A stretch of 64,000 bases of DNA, taken from DASUPK01 sp963736685 (GTDB taxonomy: Bacteria; Actinomycetota; Thermoleophilia; Solirubrobacterales; 70-9). The notes under the pieces were generated by a model. That model worked only from the letters and a program-made list of their open reading frames with translations. It was not told the origin of the DNA and made no database searches. Below are positions 15,909 through 23,172 of the stretch, piece by piece. Every line of letters starts with the position of its first letter. The first letter of the stretch is position 1. The translations under genes were made by a program, and so were the position numbers. The stretch is taken from assembly GCA_963736685.1 (NCBI GenBank), contig CAVTPZ010000005.1, forward strand, positions 1-64,000. The letters run 5' to 3'.

Positions 15909-16790
15909 TCAGCGAAGCCGGTCGCGGAGGCGATCGCCGAAGCGAGGGTCCGCCAGCGCCAGCTCGAGAAAGGTGCGGCAGTAGCCCTCGACGGTGCCGA
16001 CGTCATGGCGCCGGTCGCCCGGGGGAAGCCGCACCGCGACGACCCGCTCGCCCTGCTCGATCAATGAGGTGATGGCGTCGGTGAGCTGGACCTCTCCGCC
16101 GTGGCCGGCCTCGATCCGCCGCAGCGCGGGGAAGATCGCTGGGGTGAGGACGTAGCGGGCCGCCACCGCCAGATTGCTGGGGGATCGATCGGCGGCGGGC
16201 TTCTCGATCATCCGCTCCACCTGGAAGGTCTCCCCTGCGGGGTCGTCCGCCGGCACGACCACCCCGCGCATCGGCGCATCCTCGATCTCGATCTCCTCGA
16301 CAGCGATCGCGGCGGCCGCGCCGTGGCTCTCGAGAGCGCCGCCAAGGCTCGCCACCACGGTGGATTCGATGCCGCTTCCCAGAATCGAATCGCCGAGTGC
16401 CAGCGCGAACGGATCCTCGCCCGCGAATCGCTCGGCGCAGGCGACCGCGTCGCCCAGCCCCCTCGGTTCGGCTTGTCGCGTGTAGAGGAAGTCGACCCCC
16501 ATCCGCTCGAAGTCGAGTTCGGCGAGCAGATCCTCCTTGCCGCTCTCGCGGAGGGTGCGGATCAGCTCCGGGTCGGGGTCGAAGTGGTCCTCGATCGAGC
16601 TCTTCCCCCTGCCGGTCACGAACAGGATCCGCTCGATCCCGGCGGCGGCAAGCTCCTCGACCACGTACTGGACGACGGGCTTGCCGACCACCGGCAGCAT
16701 CTCCTTGGGCTGGGACTTGGTGGCCGGGAGCAGACGTGTGCCGAGTCCGGCAACCGGGACCACGGCATCGACGACGCCCATCGCGGCCAC
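15909..16790 (-). CDS. galU: UTP-glucose-1-phosphate uridylyltransferase (GalU-type)
   Basis: 293-residue nucleotidyltransferase making UDP-sugars from UTP and a sugar 1-phosphate. Signature VPVAGLGTRLLPATKSQPKEMLPV lies near the N-terminus, then QYVVEELAAAGIERILFVTGRGKSSIEDHFD, FALALGDSIL, and GGEVQLTDAITSLI. The length is normal for GalU. It lies 8 bases upstream of the glucuronokinase-like gene on the same strand, so the two are probably co-transcribed and it may use glucuronate 1-phosphate as well as glucose 1-phosphate. Either ATG at 16790 or 16781 could be the start. Confidence 0.92.
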   Translation of the reverse strand: MAAMGVVDAVVPVAGLGTRLLPATKSQPKEMLPVVGKPVVQYVVEELAAAGIERILFVTGRGKSSIEDHFDPDPELIRTLRESGKEDLLAELDFERMGVDFLYTRQAEPRGLGDAVACAERFAGEDPFALALGDSILGSGIESTVVASLGGALESHGAAAAIAVEEIEIEDAPMRGVVVPADDPAGETFQVERMIEKPAADRSPSNLAVAARYVLTPAIFPALRRIEAGHGGEVQLTDAITSLIEQGERVVAVRLPPGDRRHDVGTVEGYCRTFLELALADPRFGDRLRDRLR

Positions 16791-16791
16791 T

Positions 16792-17544
16792 CTATTCCGC
16801 CTCGCCGACCAGGGCCTTGGCCATCACGCTGGGCGCGGGCGCCTGGCCGTGCAGGATCAGCAGGCGGACCGCGACGATGGCGATGACCAGGCCCTCGAAC
16901 GGCTGGAAGATCGCCTCGGCGAGCACGTTGACGATCGTGAGTACCACGGTGCCACTGAAGGGGGCCACGATCGCCTGGACCGCGAGCTCCGTGACCAGGA
17001 TCGTCCCCACGACGATCACGAACACCTTCCAGGCCCTCCCGCGAACGAGGAAGACACTTCTTCGTATCGAGTCCCGGACGCCTCGGTGCTCGAGCTTCAT
17101 GACCGGGGCCGAGGCCGAGACATAGGTGAGGAAGACCAATGCGGGGACGACCAGCAGCACGAAGCCGATCGCGGCCCCGAGAGTCACGACGAGATCGAGC
17201 AGGATCAGGCGGCCGATCGGCATCGACCGGACGAGCACGCCCGTCGGGGGCAGCGGCTGGCCCGCGCGCCAGTCCACCACAGCGGCCGCCGTCAGTCCGG
17301 CGTAGATCGCCTGTCCCAGCAGGTTCACGGCGGTGGTGAGCAGGGCCACCCCGATGGTCGCAACGTCGAAGAGGTTCCGGATGTGCTCGACGTGGAACCC
17401 CTCGAGGACGCCGTCCGCGATCGCCTGCGGCAGCAAGATGATCACGGCGGCGGGAATCAGGAAGCGCCAGTGCTGCCTGTAGACGCGCCACATCTCGGAG
17501 AGGACGCTGCGCACCCCGAGGCCATTTCCAGCGGCGGGGGTCAT
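16792..17544 (-). CDS. Polytopic membrane protein of unknown function
   Basis: 250-residue protein with about six membrane helices (FLIPAAVIILLPQAI, IGVALLTTAVNLLGQAIYAG, ILLDLVVTLGAAIGFVLLVV, VFVIVVGTILVTELAVQAI and others). The segment FLTYVSASAPVMKLEHRGVRDSIRRSVFLVRGRAWKV between helices resembles the membrane domain found in DUF7847/GDPD-membrane-type proteins, but I am not sure of the family. ATG at 17544 fits the start of protein-like sequence; the open frame upstream to 17703 is arginine-rich noise. It is separated by one base from galU and probably shares its transcript. Confidence 0.7.
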   Translation of the reverse strand: MTPAAGNGLGVRSVLSEMWRVYRQHWRFLIPAAVIILLPQAIADGVLEGFHVEHIRNLFDVATIGVALLTTAVNLLGQAIYAGLTAAAVVDWRAGQPLPPTGVLVRSMPIGRLILLDLVVTLGAAIGFVLLVVPALVFLTYVSASAPVMKLEHRGVRDSIRRSVFLVRGRAWKVFVIVVGTILVTELAVQAIVAPFSGTVVLTIVNVLAEAIFQPFEGLVIAIVAVRLLILHGQAPAPSVMAKALVGEAE

Positions 17545-17594
17545 CGTCTGGTCAGCTCGCCGAGCGTCCGCACGCGGCGATCCTAGATAGCCCC

Positions 17595-17801
17595 TCAGGC
17601 GGCGCGGCGCTCGGGTCTGCGCCCCCGCGAGGGGAGTCTGTGGAGCGATCCCCCGGCTTGCCGGACTTCCGCCACCTCCATCAGCACGAAGCCGTAATCG
17701 CACTCGCAGACGAATCCGTCGAGCTCATCGAGATCATCGATCTCGACCTCGAGCTCCTCGGGGCATTGCGGGTCCGAGCAGACGATCCTGGCGAGCAGCA
17801 T
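17595..17801 (-). CDS. Small acidic four-cysteine protein
   Basis: 68-residue hypothetical protein. Four cysteines in a C-x4-C and C-x-C arrangement (IVCSDPQCPE…FVCECDYGF) flank an acidic stretch (ELEVEIDDLDELDG), suggesting a zinc-ribbon-like fold. The basic C-terminal end (RLPSRGRRPERRAA) may be an extension. It is divergent from the NUDIX gene with 26 bp between the start codons. No function can be assigned. Confidence 0.6.
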   Translation of the reverse strand: MLLARIVCSDPQCPEELEVEIDDLDELDGFVCECDYGFVLMEVAEVRQAGGSLHRLPSRGRRPERRAA

Positions 17802-17827
17802 GTGAGCGATGGTGCCGGGAGGGGCGG

Positions 17828-18370
17828 ATGGATGGGCGAGTCCGTGAATGTGAACGGCGGTTTCCTTACGCTGCGCTGGTGGCGCGAGGCGAATTCGATC
17901 TCGGGGACGGCAAGCCGGACATCACCGCGGCCGGCGGCGTGGTCATCCACCGCGATGAGGAGGGCCGCCCGCGAGTGGCGGTGATCCACCGTCCCAAGTA
18001 CGGCGACTGGTCGCTGCCGAAGGGCAAGCTGGAGAAGGGGGAGGGGTGGCAGGAGGCCGCTCTTCGCGAGGTCCACGAGGAGACCGGCTACGAGTGCGAG
18101 CTGGGCCCGGAGCTCCCGCACGTCTCCTATCTCGACCGGAAGGGCCGCCGGAAGCTCGTCCGCTACTGGCTGATGGAGCCGGTGAAGGGTGAGTTCACGG
18201 CGCACGACGAGGTCGATGAGCTGCGCTGGCTGATCCCGGGCGAGGCCGACGAGCTGCTCACCTATCCGCATGACAAGGAGCTCGTCAAGAAGGCGATGCG
18301 CCGCTACCGCCTGCGGCGCTTCACCCGGGCACTGACGCCGTGGGCGAATTCGCCGATGTCGGATGCCTGA
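17828..18370 (+). CDS. NUDIX hydrolase
   Basis: 180-residue pyrophosphohydrolase. The NUDIX box is complete: GEGWQEAALREVHEETGYECEL (G-x5-E-x7-REVxEExG), preceded by DWSLPKGKLEKGE. This arrangement resembles MutT1/diadenosine-polyphosphate-type enzymes (SLPKGH/K before the box). Likely substrates are oxidised nucleotides or dinucleoside polyphosphates. The C-terminus is basic (KKAMRRYRLRRFTRAL) with no histidine-phosphatase domain, unlike mycobacterial MutT1. Confidence 0.9.
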   Translation: MDGRVRECERRFPYAALVARGEFDLGDGKPDITAAGGVVIHRDEEGRPRVAVIHRPKYGDWSLPKGKLEKGEGWQEAALREVHEETGYECELGPELPHVSYLDRKGRRKLVRYWLMEPVKGEFTAHDEVDELRWLIPGEADELLTYPHDKELVKKAMRRYRLRRFTRALTPWANSPMSDA

Positions 18371-18463
18371 GGCCCTCCCGGCCAGTAACGCGCGGTGCTT
18401 AGGATGGACTGAGGAGTACCCCGGATCGCACGATTCGGGGCACCGACTCAAGGAGCCGCGCAA

Positions 18464-18985
18464 ATGACCGACAACACCGAGACCGCGATCCTCGCCGGCG
18501 GTTGCTTCTGGGGTGTCCAGGAGCTGCTCCGCAAGCGGGACGGAGTGATCTCCACCCGAGTGGGCTACACCGGCGGGGAGAACGACAACCCGACCTACGG
18601 AAACCACCCCGGCCATGCCGAGGCCGTGGAGATCGTCTTCGATCCCGACCGGATCTCATACCGGGACATCCTGGAGTTCTTCTTCCAGATCCACGACCCG
18701 ACCACCAGGGACCGCCAGGGCAACGACATCGGATCGAGTTACCGCTCCGAGATCTTCTACACGACCGACGAGCAGCGCCAGGTAGCCGAGGACACGATCG
18801 CCGACGTCGACGCTTCCGGCATCTGGCCCGGCAAGGTCATCACCGAGATCAGCGAGGCCGGCCCCTTCTGGGAGGCCGAGCCGGAGCACCAGGACTACCT
18901 GCAGCGCTACCCGAACGGCTACACCTGCCACTTCCCGCGGCCGGACTGGAAGCTTCCGCACCGCGAGACGGCGCAGAGCAGCTAG
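18464..18985 (+). CDS. msrA: Peptide-methionine (S)-S-oxide reductase MsrA
   Basis: 173-residue repair enzyme for oxidised methionine. The active-site motif GCFWG lies at residues 13-17 (catalytic cysteine 14), followed by VGYTGG, HAEAVEIVFDP, FFQIHDPTTRDRQGNDIGSSYRS and the end PEHQDYLQRYPNGYTCHFPRP, which is the standard MsrA series with a C-terminal cysteine. GGAG lies upstream of the ATG (caaGGAGccgcgcaa). A long palindrome follows 23 bases after the stop. Confidence 0.95.
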   Translation: MTDNTETAILAGGCFWGVQELLRKRDGVISTRVGYTGGENDNPTYGNHPGHAEAVEIVFDPDRISYRDILEFFFQIHDPTTRDRQGNDIGSSYRSEIFYTTDEQRQVAEDTIADVDASGIWPGKVITEISEAGPFWEAEPEHQDYLQRYPNGYTCHFPRPDWKLPHRETAQSS

Positions 18986-19007
18986 GGGCGCCAGACCTAG
19001 GCATCGG

Positions 19008-19083
19008 CCAGCGGGTCCTGTCGCGGAATTTCACCGGGGATCGAGGCATCTCACCCCGGCTGAAATTCCGCGCCACCCGCTGG
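19008..19083. repeat. 76-bp near-perfect palindrome
   Basis: Nested arms: CCAGCGGGT (19008-19016)/ACCCGCTGG (19075-19083); CGCGGAATTTCA (19022-19033)/TGAAATTCCGCG (19061-19072); CCGGGG (19034-19039)/CCCCGG (19054-19059), with a 14-base loop. In all, 27 base pairs with two small internal interruptions and one bulge. It lies just after msrA and before a stretch of decayed genes. No T-run follows, so it is not a simple terminator. It could be a MITE-like insertion, a replication-fork palindrome or a structured RNA. Confidence 0.75.
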
Positions 19084-19134
19084 AGATGCGTCTGCGCCGG
19101 ACGGAAGTGCACCGCTGCTTCTGGTCCAAAGTGG

Positions 19135-19180
19135 CTACTCCGACAGCCCGGCGGCTTCGAGGCCTTCCTCCCAGGAGAAG
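19135..19180 (-). pseudogene. 3'-terminal fragment of an NTF2/SnoaL-like gene
   Basis: The minus strand reads EEGLEAAGLSE-stop (stop at 19135-19137), the same ending as the NTF2-like copies at 20141 and 21492. Nothing of the rest of the gene is seen; homology ends where the truncated secreted-protein gene begins on the other strand, which looks like a recombination joint. A degenerate hairpin (GCTTctggtccaAAG, 19117-19131) sits just past its stop, as for its relatives. Confidence 0.6.
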
Positions 19181-19189
19181 TAGCCTGGA

Positions 19190-19821
19190 CATGTGCCGCC
19201 TTTCTAGGAGCCACGGCCTCGGCCTCAGCCGGAACGCTTGACCAGCAACAGACCAGCTCCAGTGTAGACGCGGGTTTGTTTGCGACCCAAAGCGTCGCCC
19301 AGACCTTCACGGCGGGCATCACTGGCAGCCTGGACCAAGCCGACCTGTTGCTCTTCAAATCCGGCACCCCCGCCGAGCCCCTCACCGTTGAGATACGCAA
19401 CACGTCCGCGGGTGCGCCCGGTACATCGGTTCTCGCAAGCGCGAGCATTCCCACCTCGGCCATCGGAACTCCTCCGGCGACGTTCGTGCCGGTCACTTTC
19501 ACGACGCCCGCAGCCGTGACGGCAGGCACGCAGTACGCGCTCGTCGCCTACACGACACACGTGACCAACGACTACGGTGGGTGGCGCTACCAAGCCGCCA
19601 CGAACCCGTACGCCGGGGGTTCGGGGTTCAGCACCTTCGACCCCGTCCCTCCGATGGTGGGCTGGAATCAGCAGACGGGGGCCGACTACGCCTTCAAGAC
19701 CTACGTCACACCACCGCCCCCAACAAACACGGGGCAGCCAACCAAGAAGAAGTGCAAGAAGAAGAAGCACAAGCGCTCGGCCGAGTCGGCCAAGAAGAAG
19801 TGCAAGAAAAAGAAGAAGTAG
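19190..19821 (+). pseudogene. 5'-truncated secreted protein with Lys/Cys tail
   Basis: The reading frame matches the neighbouring inverted gene at 20381-21037 through the end of its signal peptide (LGATASASAGTLDQQQT versus LGAPASASAGTLDQQQT), then SVAQTFTAGITGSLDQADLLL, VEIRNTSAGAPGTSVLASASIP, AGTQYALVAYT and DYAFKTYV. It ends in KKKCKKKKHKRSAESAKKKC and a final lysine run. The start codon and first half of the signal peptide are missing: the frame is open upstream but holds no ATG, GTG or TTG down to the msrA region. It is therefore probably an inactive copy unless a non-standard start is used. The beta-sandwich-like body has no known function. Confidence 0.6.
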
Positions 19822-19838
19822 CCACCTAGCCCCTGGCG

Positions 19839-19866
19839 ACCGCCGCTTTTCGTCCAAAGCGGCGGT
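19839..19866. repeat. Short hairpin repeat, copy with TCGTCC loop
   Basis: ACCGCCGCTTT (19839-19849) and AAAGCGGCGGT (19856-19866) form a perfect 11-bp stem around loop TCGTCC. It lies a few bases beyond the stop codon of the NTF2-like remnant on the minus strand, in terminator position. Related hairpins are at about 19117, 20359, 21157, 21474 and 22228. Confidence 0.75.
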
Positions 19867-19870
19867 TTGC

Positions 19871-20010
19871 CTACTCCCGTAGCCCGGCGGCCTCGAGGGC
19901 TTCGCTGTGGCCGACGACAAGATCCCCGGACGATGGGCGGAAACATTCGTCCATATCAGGTCGAAGCGCTGGCCGCCGATTCGCCAGAAAATAATCTCGC
20001 ACTGAGAGTG
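19871..20010 (-). pseudogene. Decayed NTF2/SnoaL-like 3' region
   Basis: The minus strand ends HSEALEAAGLRE-stop (stop 19871-19873), the usual end of this family's actinobacterial members. Upstream, recognisable pieces (IFWRIGGQRFDLIWT) lie in a different frame, so the copy is broken by at least one indel and has no N-terminal half. It is bounded by the hairpin at 19839-19866. From 20010 to 20140 I see nothing further. Confidence 0.5.
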
Positions 20011-20140
20011 CTGAGAGCCACTTCGGCGGGCGGACTCAGCACCCCAGGGGGAGACCCGGCACACAACGGGTCCTTCCTAACGTTCAGGGGGCTTGCGAGG
20101 CTGCGGGCCCCCTGAACTCATCTCAGAGCAGAGACATCGC

Positions 20141-20356
20141 CTACTCCGACAGGCCGGCGGCTTCGAAGGCCTTCTCGCGCTCGGGGAACGTCTTCAGGGA
20201 CAGGATCTTGCCGTCGTGGATCGTCCACAGGTGTCCATTGCGAACCTCGATCTCACTGCTGGTGCCCTTGGGCCGGGTCAGAACCTTGACGAAAGCCAAT
20301 AGACCGGTCGAACGATCTCGACGTTCTCTTTCGACATCGCCCACGCAGCGAATCAC
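20141..20356 (-). pseudogene. NTF2/SnoaL-like protein, C-terminal half only
   Basis: The frame encodes 71 residues ending TSSEIEVRNGHLWTIHDGKILSLKTFPEREKAFEAAGLSE, which is the last strand pair and terminal helix of an NTF2-like domain (xxHLWTxxDGKI…EALEAAGLSE). The first ~25 residues are not family-like and the N-terminal half of the cone fold is absent, so this is most likely a truncated remnant. It lies directly upstream of the secreted-protein gene 3' end at 20381 with a degenerate hairpin between. Confidence 0.55.
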
Positions 20357-20358
20357 CG

Positions 20359-20374
20359 CTTCTCGTCCAAAGCA
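20359..20374. repeat. Short hairpin repeat, degenerate copy
   Basis: GCTT (20359-20362) and AAGC (20371-20374) flank CTCGTCCA. The sequence TCGTCC+AAAGC links it to the better copies at 19839 and 21157. It sits just past the stop of the minus-strand secreted gene ending at 20381. Confidence 0.4.
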
Positions 20375-20380
20375 GTACCG

Positions 20381-21037
20381 CTAAACGGGCAGCAGCGCCG
20401 CCTTCTTACGGCACTTCCTCCGCGCCTTCTTGGAGTGCTTCTTCTTGCACTTCCTGAGGGCGGCGGCGCGTTGGTCTGTCGGCCCCGCAGGCGGAGGCGC
20501 AGGGATCACGTAGGTCTTGAAGGTGAAGTCGCTGGGCTGCGACGTCCAGAAGACGGACCCTGACGGGGGAGACGACGACGACGTGAAACCAACGCCACCC
20601 GCGTATGAATCTCCTGCGCCACGTGCCCACTTGTAGAGGGACCCGCCCGAGGTGTAGGCAACGATGGCGTACTGGGCCCCTGCCACCACAGACGCGGGCG
20701 AATCGAAGTGGACGGGCACGAACACGTGAAGGCTTGGGACGGCGCTGCCCGGAAGATCTTGGCTGGCCAGGACCATGGCGCCGGGCACGCCCGAGGAGTT
20801 TCTGATCTGGACGACAAGGGGGGTCAGGTTGCCGCTGGTTTCAAGGGACAGGTCGACCTTGTCCAGCTTGCCGGTGATCCCTACGGTGAAGGTCTGAGCG
20901 GCGCTTCCGGAGGAGATTCCTATGAAGCCGCCGGTGTCATCGGTTTGCTGTTGATCAAGAGTCCCGGCCGAGGCTGAGGCTGGGGCTCCAAGCAACAGCG
21001 TCGCGAGAGCGGCCGCACCAAGAATCATCCTGCGCAT
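20381..21037 (-). CDS. Secreted protein with Lys/Cys-rich C-terminal tail
   Basis: 218-residue exported protein: signal peptide MRRMILGAAALATLLLGA with cleavage after ASASA, then a beta-rich domain (AAQTFTVGITGKLDKVDLSL, VQIRNSSGVPGAMVLASQDLP, AGAQYAIVAYTSGG, DFTFKTYVIP) of the kind in DUF4082-like/choice-of-anchor surface proteins. A proline hinge follows, then a basic tail with two cysteines (RKCKKKHSKKARRKCRKKA). An inverted, 5'-truncated paralogue lies at 19190-19821. Function unknown; probably surface-exposed. Confidence 0.75.
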   Translation of the reverse strand: MRRMILGAAALATLLLGAPASASAGTLDQQQTDDTGGFIGISSGSAAQTFTVGITGKLDKVDLSLETSGNLTPLVVQIRNSSGVPGAMVLASQDLPGSAVPSLHVFVPVHFDSPASVVAGAQYAIVAYTSGGSLYKWARGAGDSYAGGVGFTSSSSPPSGSVFWTSQPSDFTFKTYVIPAPPPAGPTDQRAAALRKCKKKHSKKARRKCRKKAALLPV

Positions 21038-21156
21038 TTCGGTTTCCTTGCTGGGAGCCCCCTGGCAGATCCACCCGAGCCTAGTCAGCCCCCCGTCGCC
21101 ATGTCAAGAGATCGGTCGGAGCAGCTTTGTACCGAGTGGACACCTCGTGGCGACGG

Positions 21157-21186
21157 ACTGCTGCTTTCCATGCAAAGCAGCAGTCT
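21157..21186. repeat. Short hairpin repeat, copy with CCATGC loop
   Basis: GACTGCTGCTTT (21157-21168) and AAAGCAGCAGTC (21175-21186) form a perfect 12-bp stem around CCATGC. It lies 12 bases beyond the stop of the decayed minus-strand frame at 21199. Compared with the 19839 copy, stem pairs have changed on both arms together (GCC/GGC versus CTG/CAG). Confidence 0.75.
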
Positions 21187-21198
21187 TGCGTGGCGGCT

Positions 21199-21390
21199 CT
21201 AGCGCAAGGGGCGACCGCTCGGTCGCGAGGCGATCGACCAGCGCCAGGGAGGTTCCTCGCCCGGCGGGAACAGGTAGTGGTCCCCTCCGGGGAGCGTCTC
21301 CAAGGGAACCAGCGCCGGGTCGTCCTCGAGGTTCAGCCGGATCACGGACGCGGCGGCAATTTCGGCCACCCCCGCGGCACGGACAATCCT
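21199..21390 (-). pseudogene. C-terminal coding remnant, unidentified
   Basis: One minus-strand frame is protein-like (AAASVIRLNLEDDPALVPLE, then TLPGGDHYLFPPGEEPPWRW) and stops at 21199-21201, followed by a hairpin at the expected terminator distance. No start codon or upstream homology is visible, so it looks like the 3' remnant of a lost gene. I do not recognise the family. The rest of 21038-21490 contains the promoter region of the secreted gene and a degenerate hairpin at 21474-21489. Confidence 0.35.
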
Positions 21391-21491
21391 TTGCCAGCCA
21401 AGTCCCGGTATCTAGAGCCAGTTAGTAACCAACACTCGTGGGCGGACATGACGCGCTACTCATCCAAAGTGCCGCTTTTCGTCCAAAGCAG

Positions 21492-22017
21492 CTATCCCTC
21501 GCCGTCTGCCAGCCCTGCAGCCTCCAAGGCTTCAGCTCGGCCCGGGTACTCCGTGACGCGCCAGATCTTCCCATCCTTGAAGCGAATCAGCCGACGGCCC
21601 AACCTAGAGCGGTGGCATCCATCGGCCTCCGACGACCATGCCCTGCTCCCCGGCCTGCTCACCGAGTGCTTGTTCGTGGGCGCCGTAGGCGTGTACGTCA
21701 GCGAAACCGGACGGCCCAATCCGAGCTACGACTGCTCGGCGAAGATGGCTGAACAGTGTGCCGTCTTGGAGCTCGTAGTCGACACCAACCTCTGCGATCC
21801 AGACGTCGTCCTGGTGCCATTGGGCTGTGACCCGATGGGTCGACGACTGGAACTCTGCGAAGAGGGCGACGAAGAACTCGCGTACGGCGTCCCGCCCCTC
21901 AGCGCGCTGTCCATCAAAACCAAATAGGCGGCCGTCCGGTTCGAATAGTGAAACCGCGGCGTCGAGGTCTTGATCGTCTATTGCCGCGCAGAGTTGCTCG
22001 ATCGGCGACTGGCTCAC
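21492..22017 (-). CDS. NTF2/SnoaL-like protein, frameshifted
   Basis: The gene starts MSQSPIEQLCAAIDDQDLDAAVSLFEPDGRLFGFDGQ with RAEGRDAVREFFVALF, a standard NTF2-like N-terminus (helices lining the cone pocket). Around 21600-21615 the frame breaks: the first frame stops at 21604, while LIRFKDGKIWRVTEYPGRAEALEAAGL continues one frame over to 21492. One indel would restore a protein of about 170 residues. Family members are small isomerases/hydrolases or ligand-binding proteins; no catalytic assignment is possible. It is the most complete of four copies in 3 kb. Confidence 0.65.
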
Positions 22018-22336
22018 CGGCGCTCCCGCAGGGGACCATCCACTGAGTGAACCTCCTGATCGCCGGTCGTGCGGACCTCCATCTCATGCATTGCTGCCCT
22101 CCAGACTGCTCGGGGGCTGCGCTCCGGCCAGCGGGTCACGGCGCGCCGACCGAACTCGGGAGTCTACCTAGCATCTCGCTGACCGGGTGGGGCGGGGAGC
22201 CCTTACGTGAACTTCGCCACGAGCACCGCTGCTTTCCATGCAAAGCAGCACTCCGATGCCTGCTCGGCGCTGCCACCTCCGCCATTCGCGCGCCTTGGCG
22301 GTCCGCTCTTCGCGCGGGTAGGCTGCCGCCGGGGAG
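22018..22336. other. 319-bp stretch without a supported gene
   Basis: No reading frame here looks protein-like on either strand. Its only clear element is the short hairpin repeat at 22228-22249. It presumably carries the promoter of the minus-strand NTF2-like gene and that of the plus-strand SHOCT protein, but no convincing -35/-10 pair was recognised. Confidence 0.5.
22228..22249. repeat. Short hairpin repeat, copy with CCATGC loop
   Basis: GCTGCTTT (22228-22235) and AAAGCAGC (22242-22249) around CCATGC; the core is identical to the 21157 copy but the outer pairs are lost. Confidence 0.65.
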
Positions 22337-23083
22337 ATGGGCTATCTGATCAAAGCGCCGCTCGGCCTCGGCCTGTTTGTCGGCGGCGTCGTGCTCTTCA
22401 ACGTCAAGCTCGTCTCCCTGCTCGAGACCGGGACCTGCGCGTCGGGGAACACGCCGTACCAGATCTCCCAGCCCTGCCCGTCCGGAACCGGCACGGACAT
22501 CCTCCTGCTGATGGCCGGGATCTTCGGCGGGCTGATCGGAGCCGGGCTCTTCGCCTTCCGCGGCGATCCTCCGTGGAACAGGGACAGGCCGATCAACAGC
22601 GGCAGCGACTTCGGCTTCGGCCTGTTCGCGTGGGGTTTCTTCTTCACCGCGACCGGGGCGACCTCCCTGATCGCCTCACTCACCAACCAGCAGATCCAGG
22701 ACTCGAGCGGCGGCCAGCTCGGCGGCCTGATCGTCGGCGGTGTCTTCCTGGTGATGGGAGTCCCGGCGCTGATCATGTGCATCTGGGCGCTGATCGGCGG
22801 GATCGGCAAGCGCAACGAGCGCCCCCCGGCGGTCACGACCGCGGGGATGGGCGGCATGGGCGGCGGCGTCATGTCCCGGATGAGCGCCGGCCTCGATCAG
22901 GCCCGCGCGGCGCAGCAGCTCGGCAACCGGCTTCCCTGGGGGACGACCGTCCAAGCCTCCGGTGGGGGCGGCGGAACCGGCGGGCAGCTCGCGAAGCTCG
23001 AGCGGCTGCAGAAGCTGCGCGAATCCGGCGCACTCACTGACTCCGAGTTCGAGCGGGAGAAGGCGAAGATCCTCTCCGAGTAG
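22337..23083 (+). CDS. Membrane protein with C-terminal SHOCT domain
   Basis: 248 residues with four membrane segments (GLGLFVGGVVLFNVKLVSLL, ILLLMAGIFGGLIGAGLFAF, FGFGLFAWGFFFTATGATSL, LGGLIVGGVFLVMGVPALIM), a glycine/methionine-rich linker (GMGGMGGGVMSRMS), and a SHOCT module at the end (LERLQKLRESGALTDSEFEREKAKIL, about 220-246). SHOCT is a short oligomerisation motif. No enzymatic function is visible. It is convergent with the RTX-like gene; a palindromic repeat sits between them. Confidence 0.8.
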   Translation: MGYLIKAPLGLGLFVGGVVLFNVKLVSLLETGTCASGNTPYQISQPCPSGTGTDILLLMAGIFGGLIGAGLFAFRGDPPWNRDRPINSGSDFGFGLFAWGFFFTATGATSLIASLTNQQIQDSSGGQLGGLIVGGVFLVMGVPALIMCIWALIGGIGKRNERPPAVTTAGMGGMGGGVMSRMSAGLDQARAAQQLGNRLPWGTTVQASGGGGGTGGQLAKLERLQKLRESGALTDSEFEREKAKILSE

Positions 23084-23095
23084 CGCTCGCCAGTC

Positions 23096-23172
23096 GGAAC
23101 TGCTGCGGCCGCTCCACTTAAGTCGCTACGGGCTTCGCCCTTCGCTCCAAAATGGAGCGGCCTTGCAGTTCC
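23096..23172. repeat. Convergent-junction palindrome, copy 1
   Basis: Outer arms GGAACTGC (23096-23103)/GCAGTTCC (23165-23172), inner arms GGCCGCTCCA (23107-23116)/TGGAGCGGCC (23153-23162), and an apical GGGCttcGCCC hairpin. It fills the gap between two convergent genes and ends exactly at the stop codon of the RTX-like gene. Copies 2 and 3 (31017, 33163) share the middle but have different outer arms that still pair. Confidence 0.8.

Noticed and set aside
19225..20064. Minus-strand 279-codon frame opposite the truncated secreted-protein gene
   Set aside because: The plus strand has clear homology to the neighbouring paralogue; the minus frame is only its shadow joined to NTF2-like remnants.
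19000..22336. Insertion sequence or prophage as cause of the disordered region
   Set aside because: No transposase, integrase, tRNA attachment site or flanking direct repeats were found; the disorder is explained by duplicated local genes.
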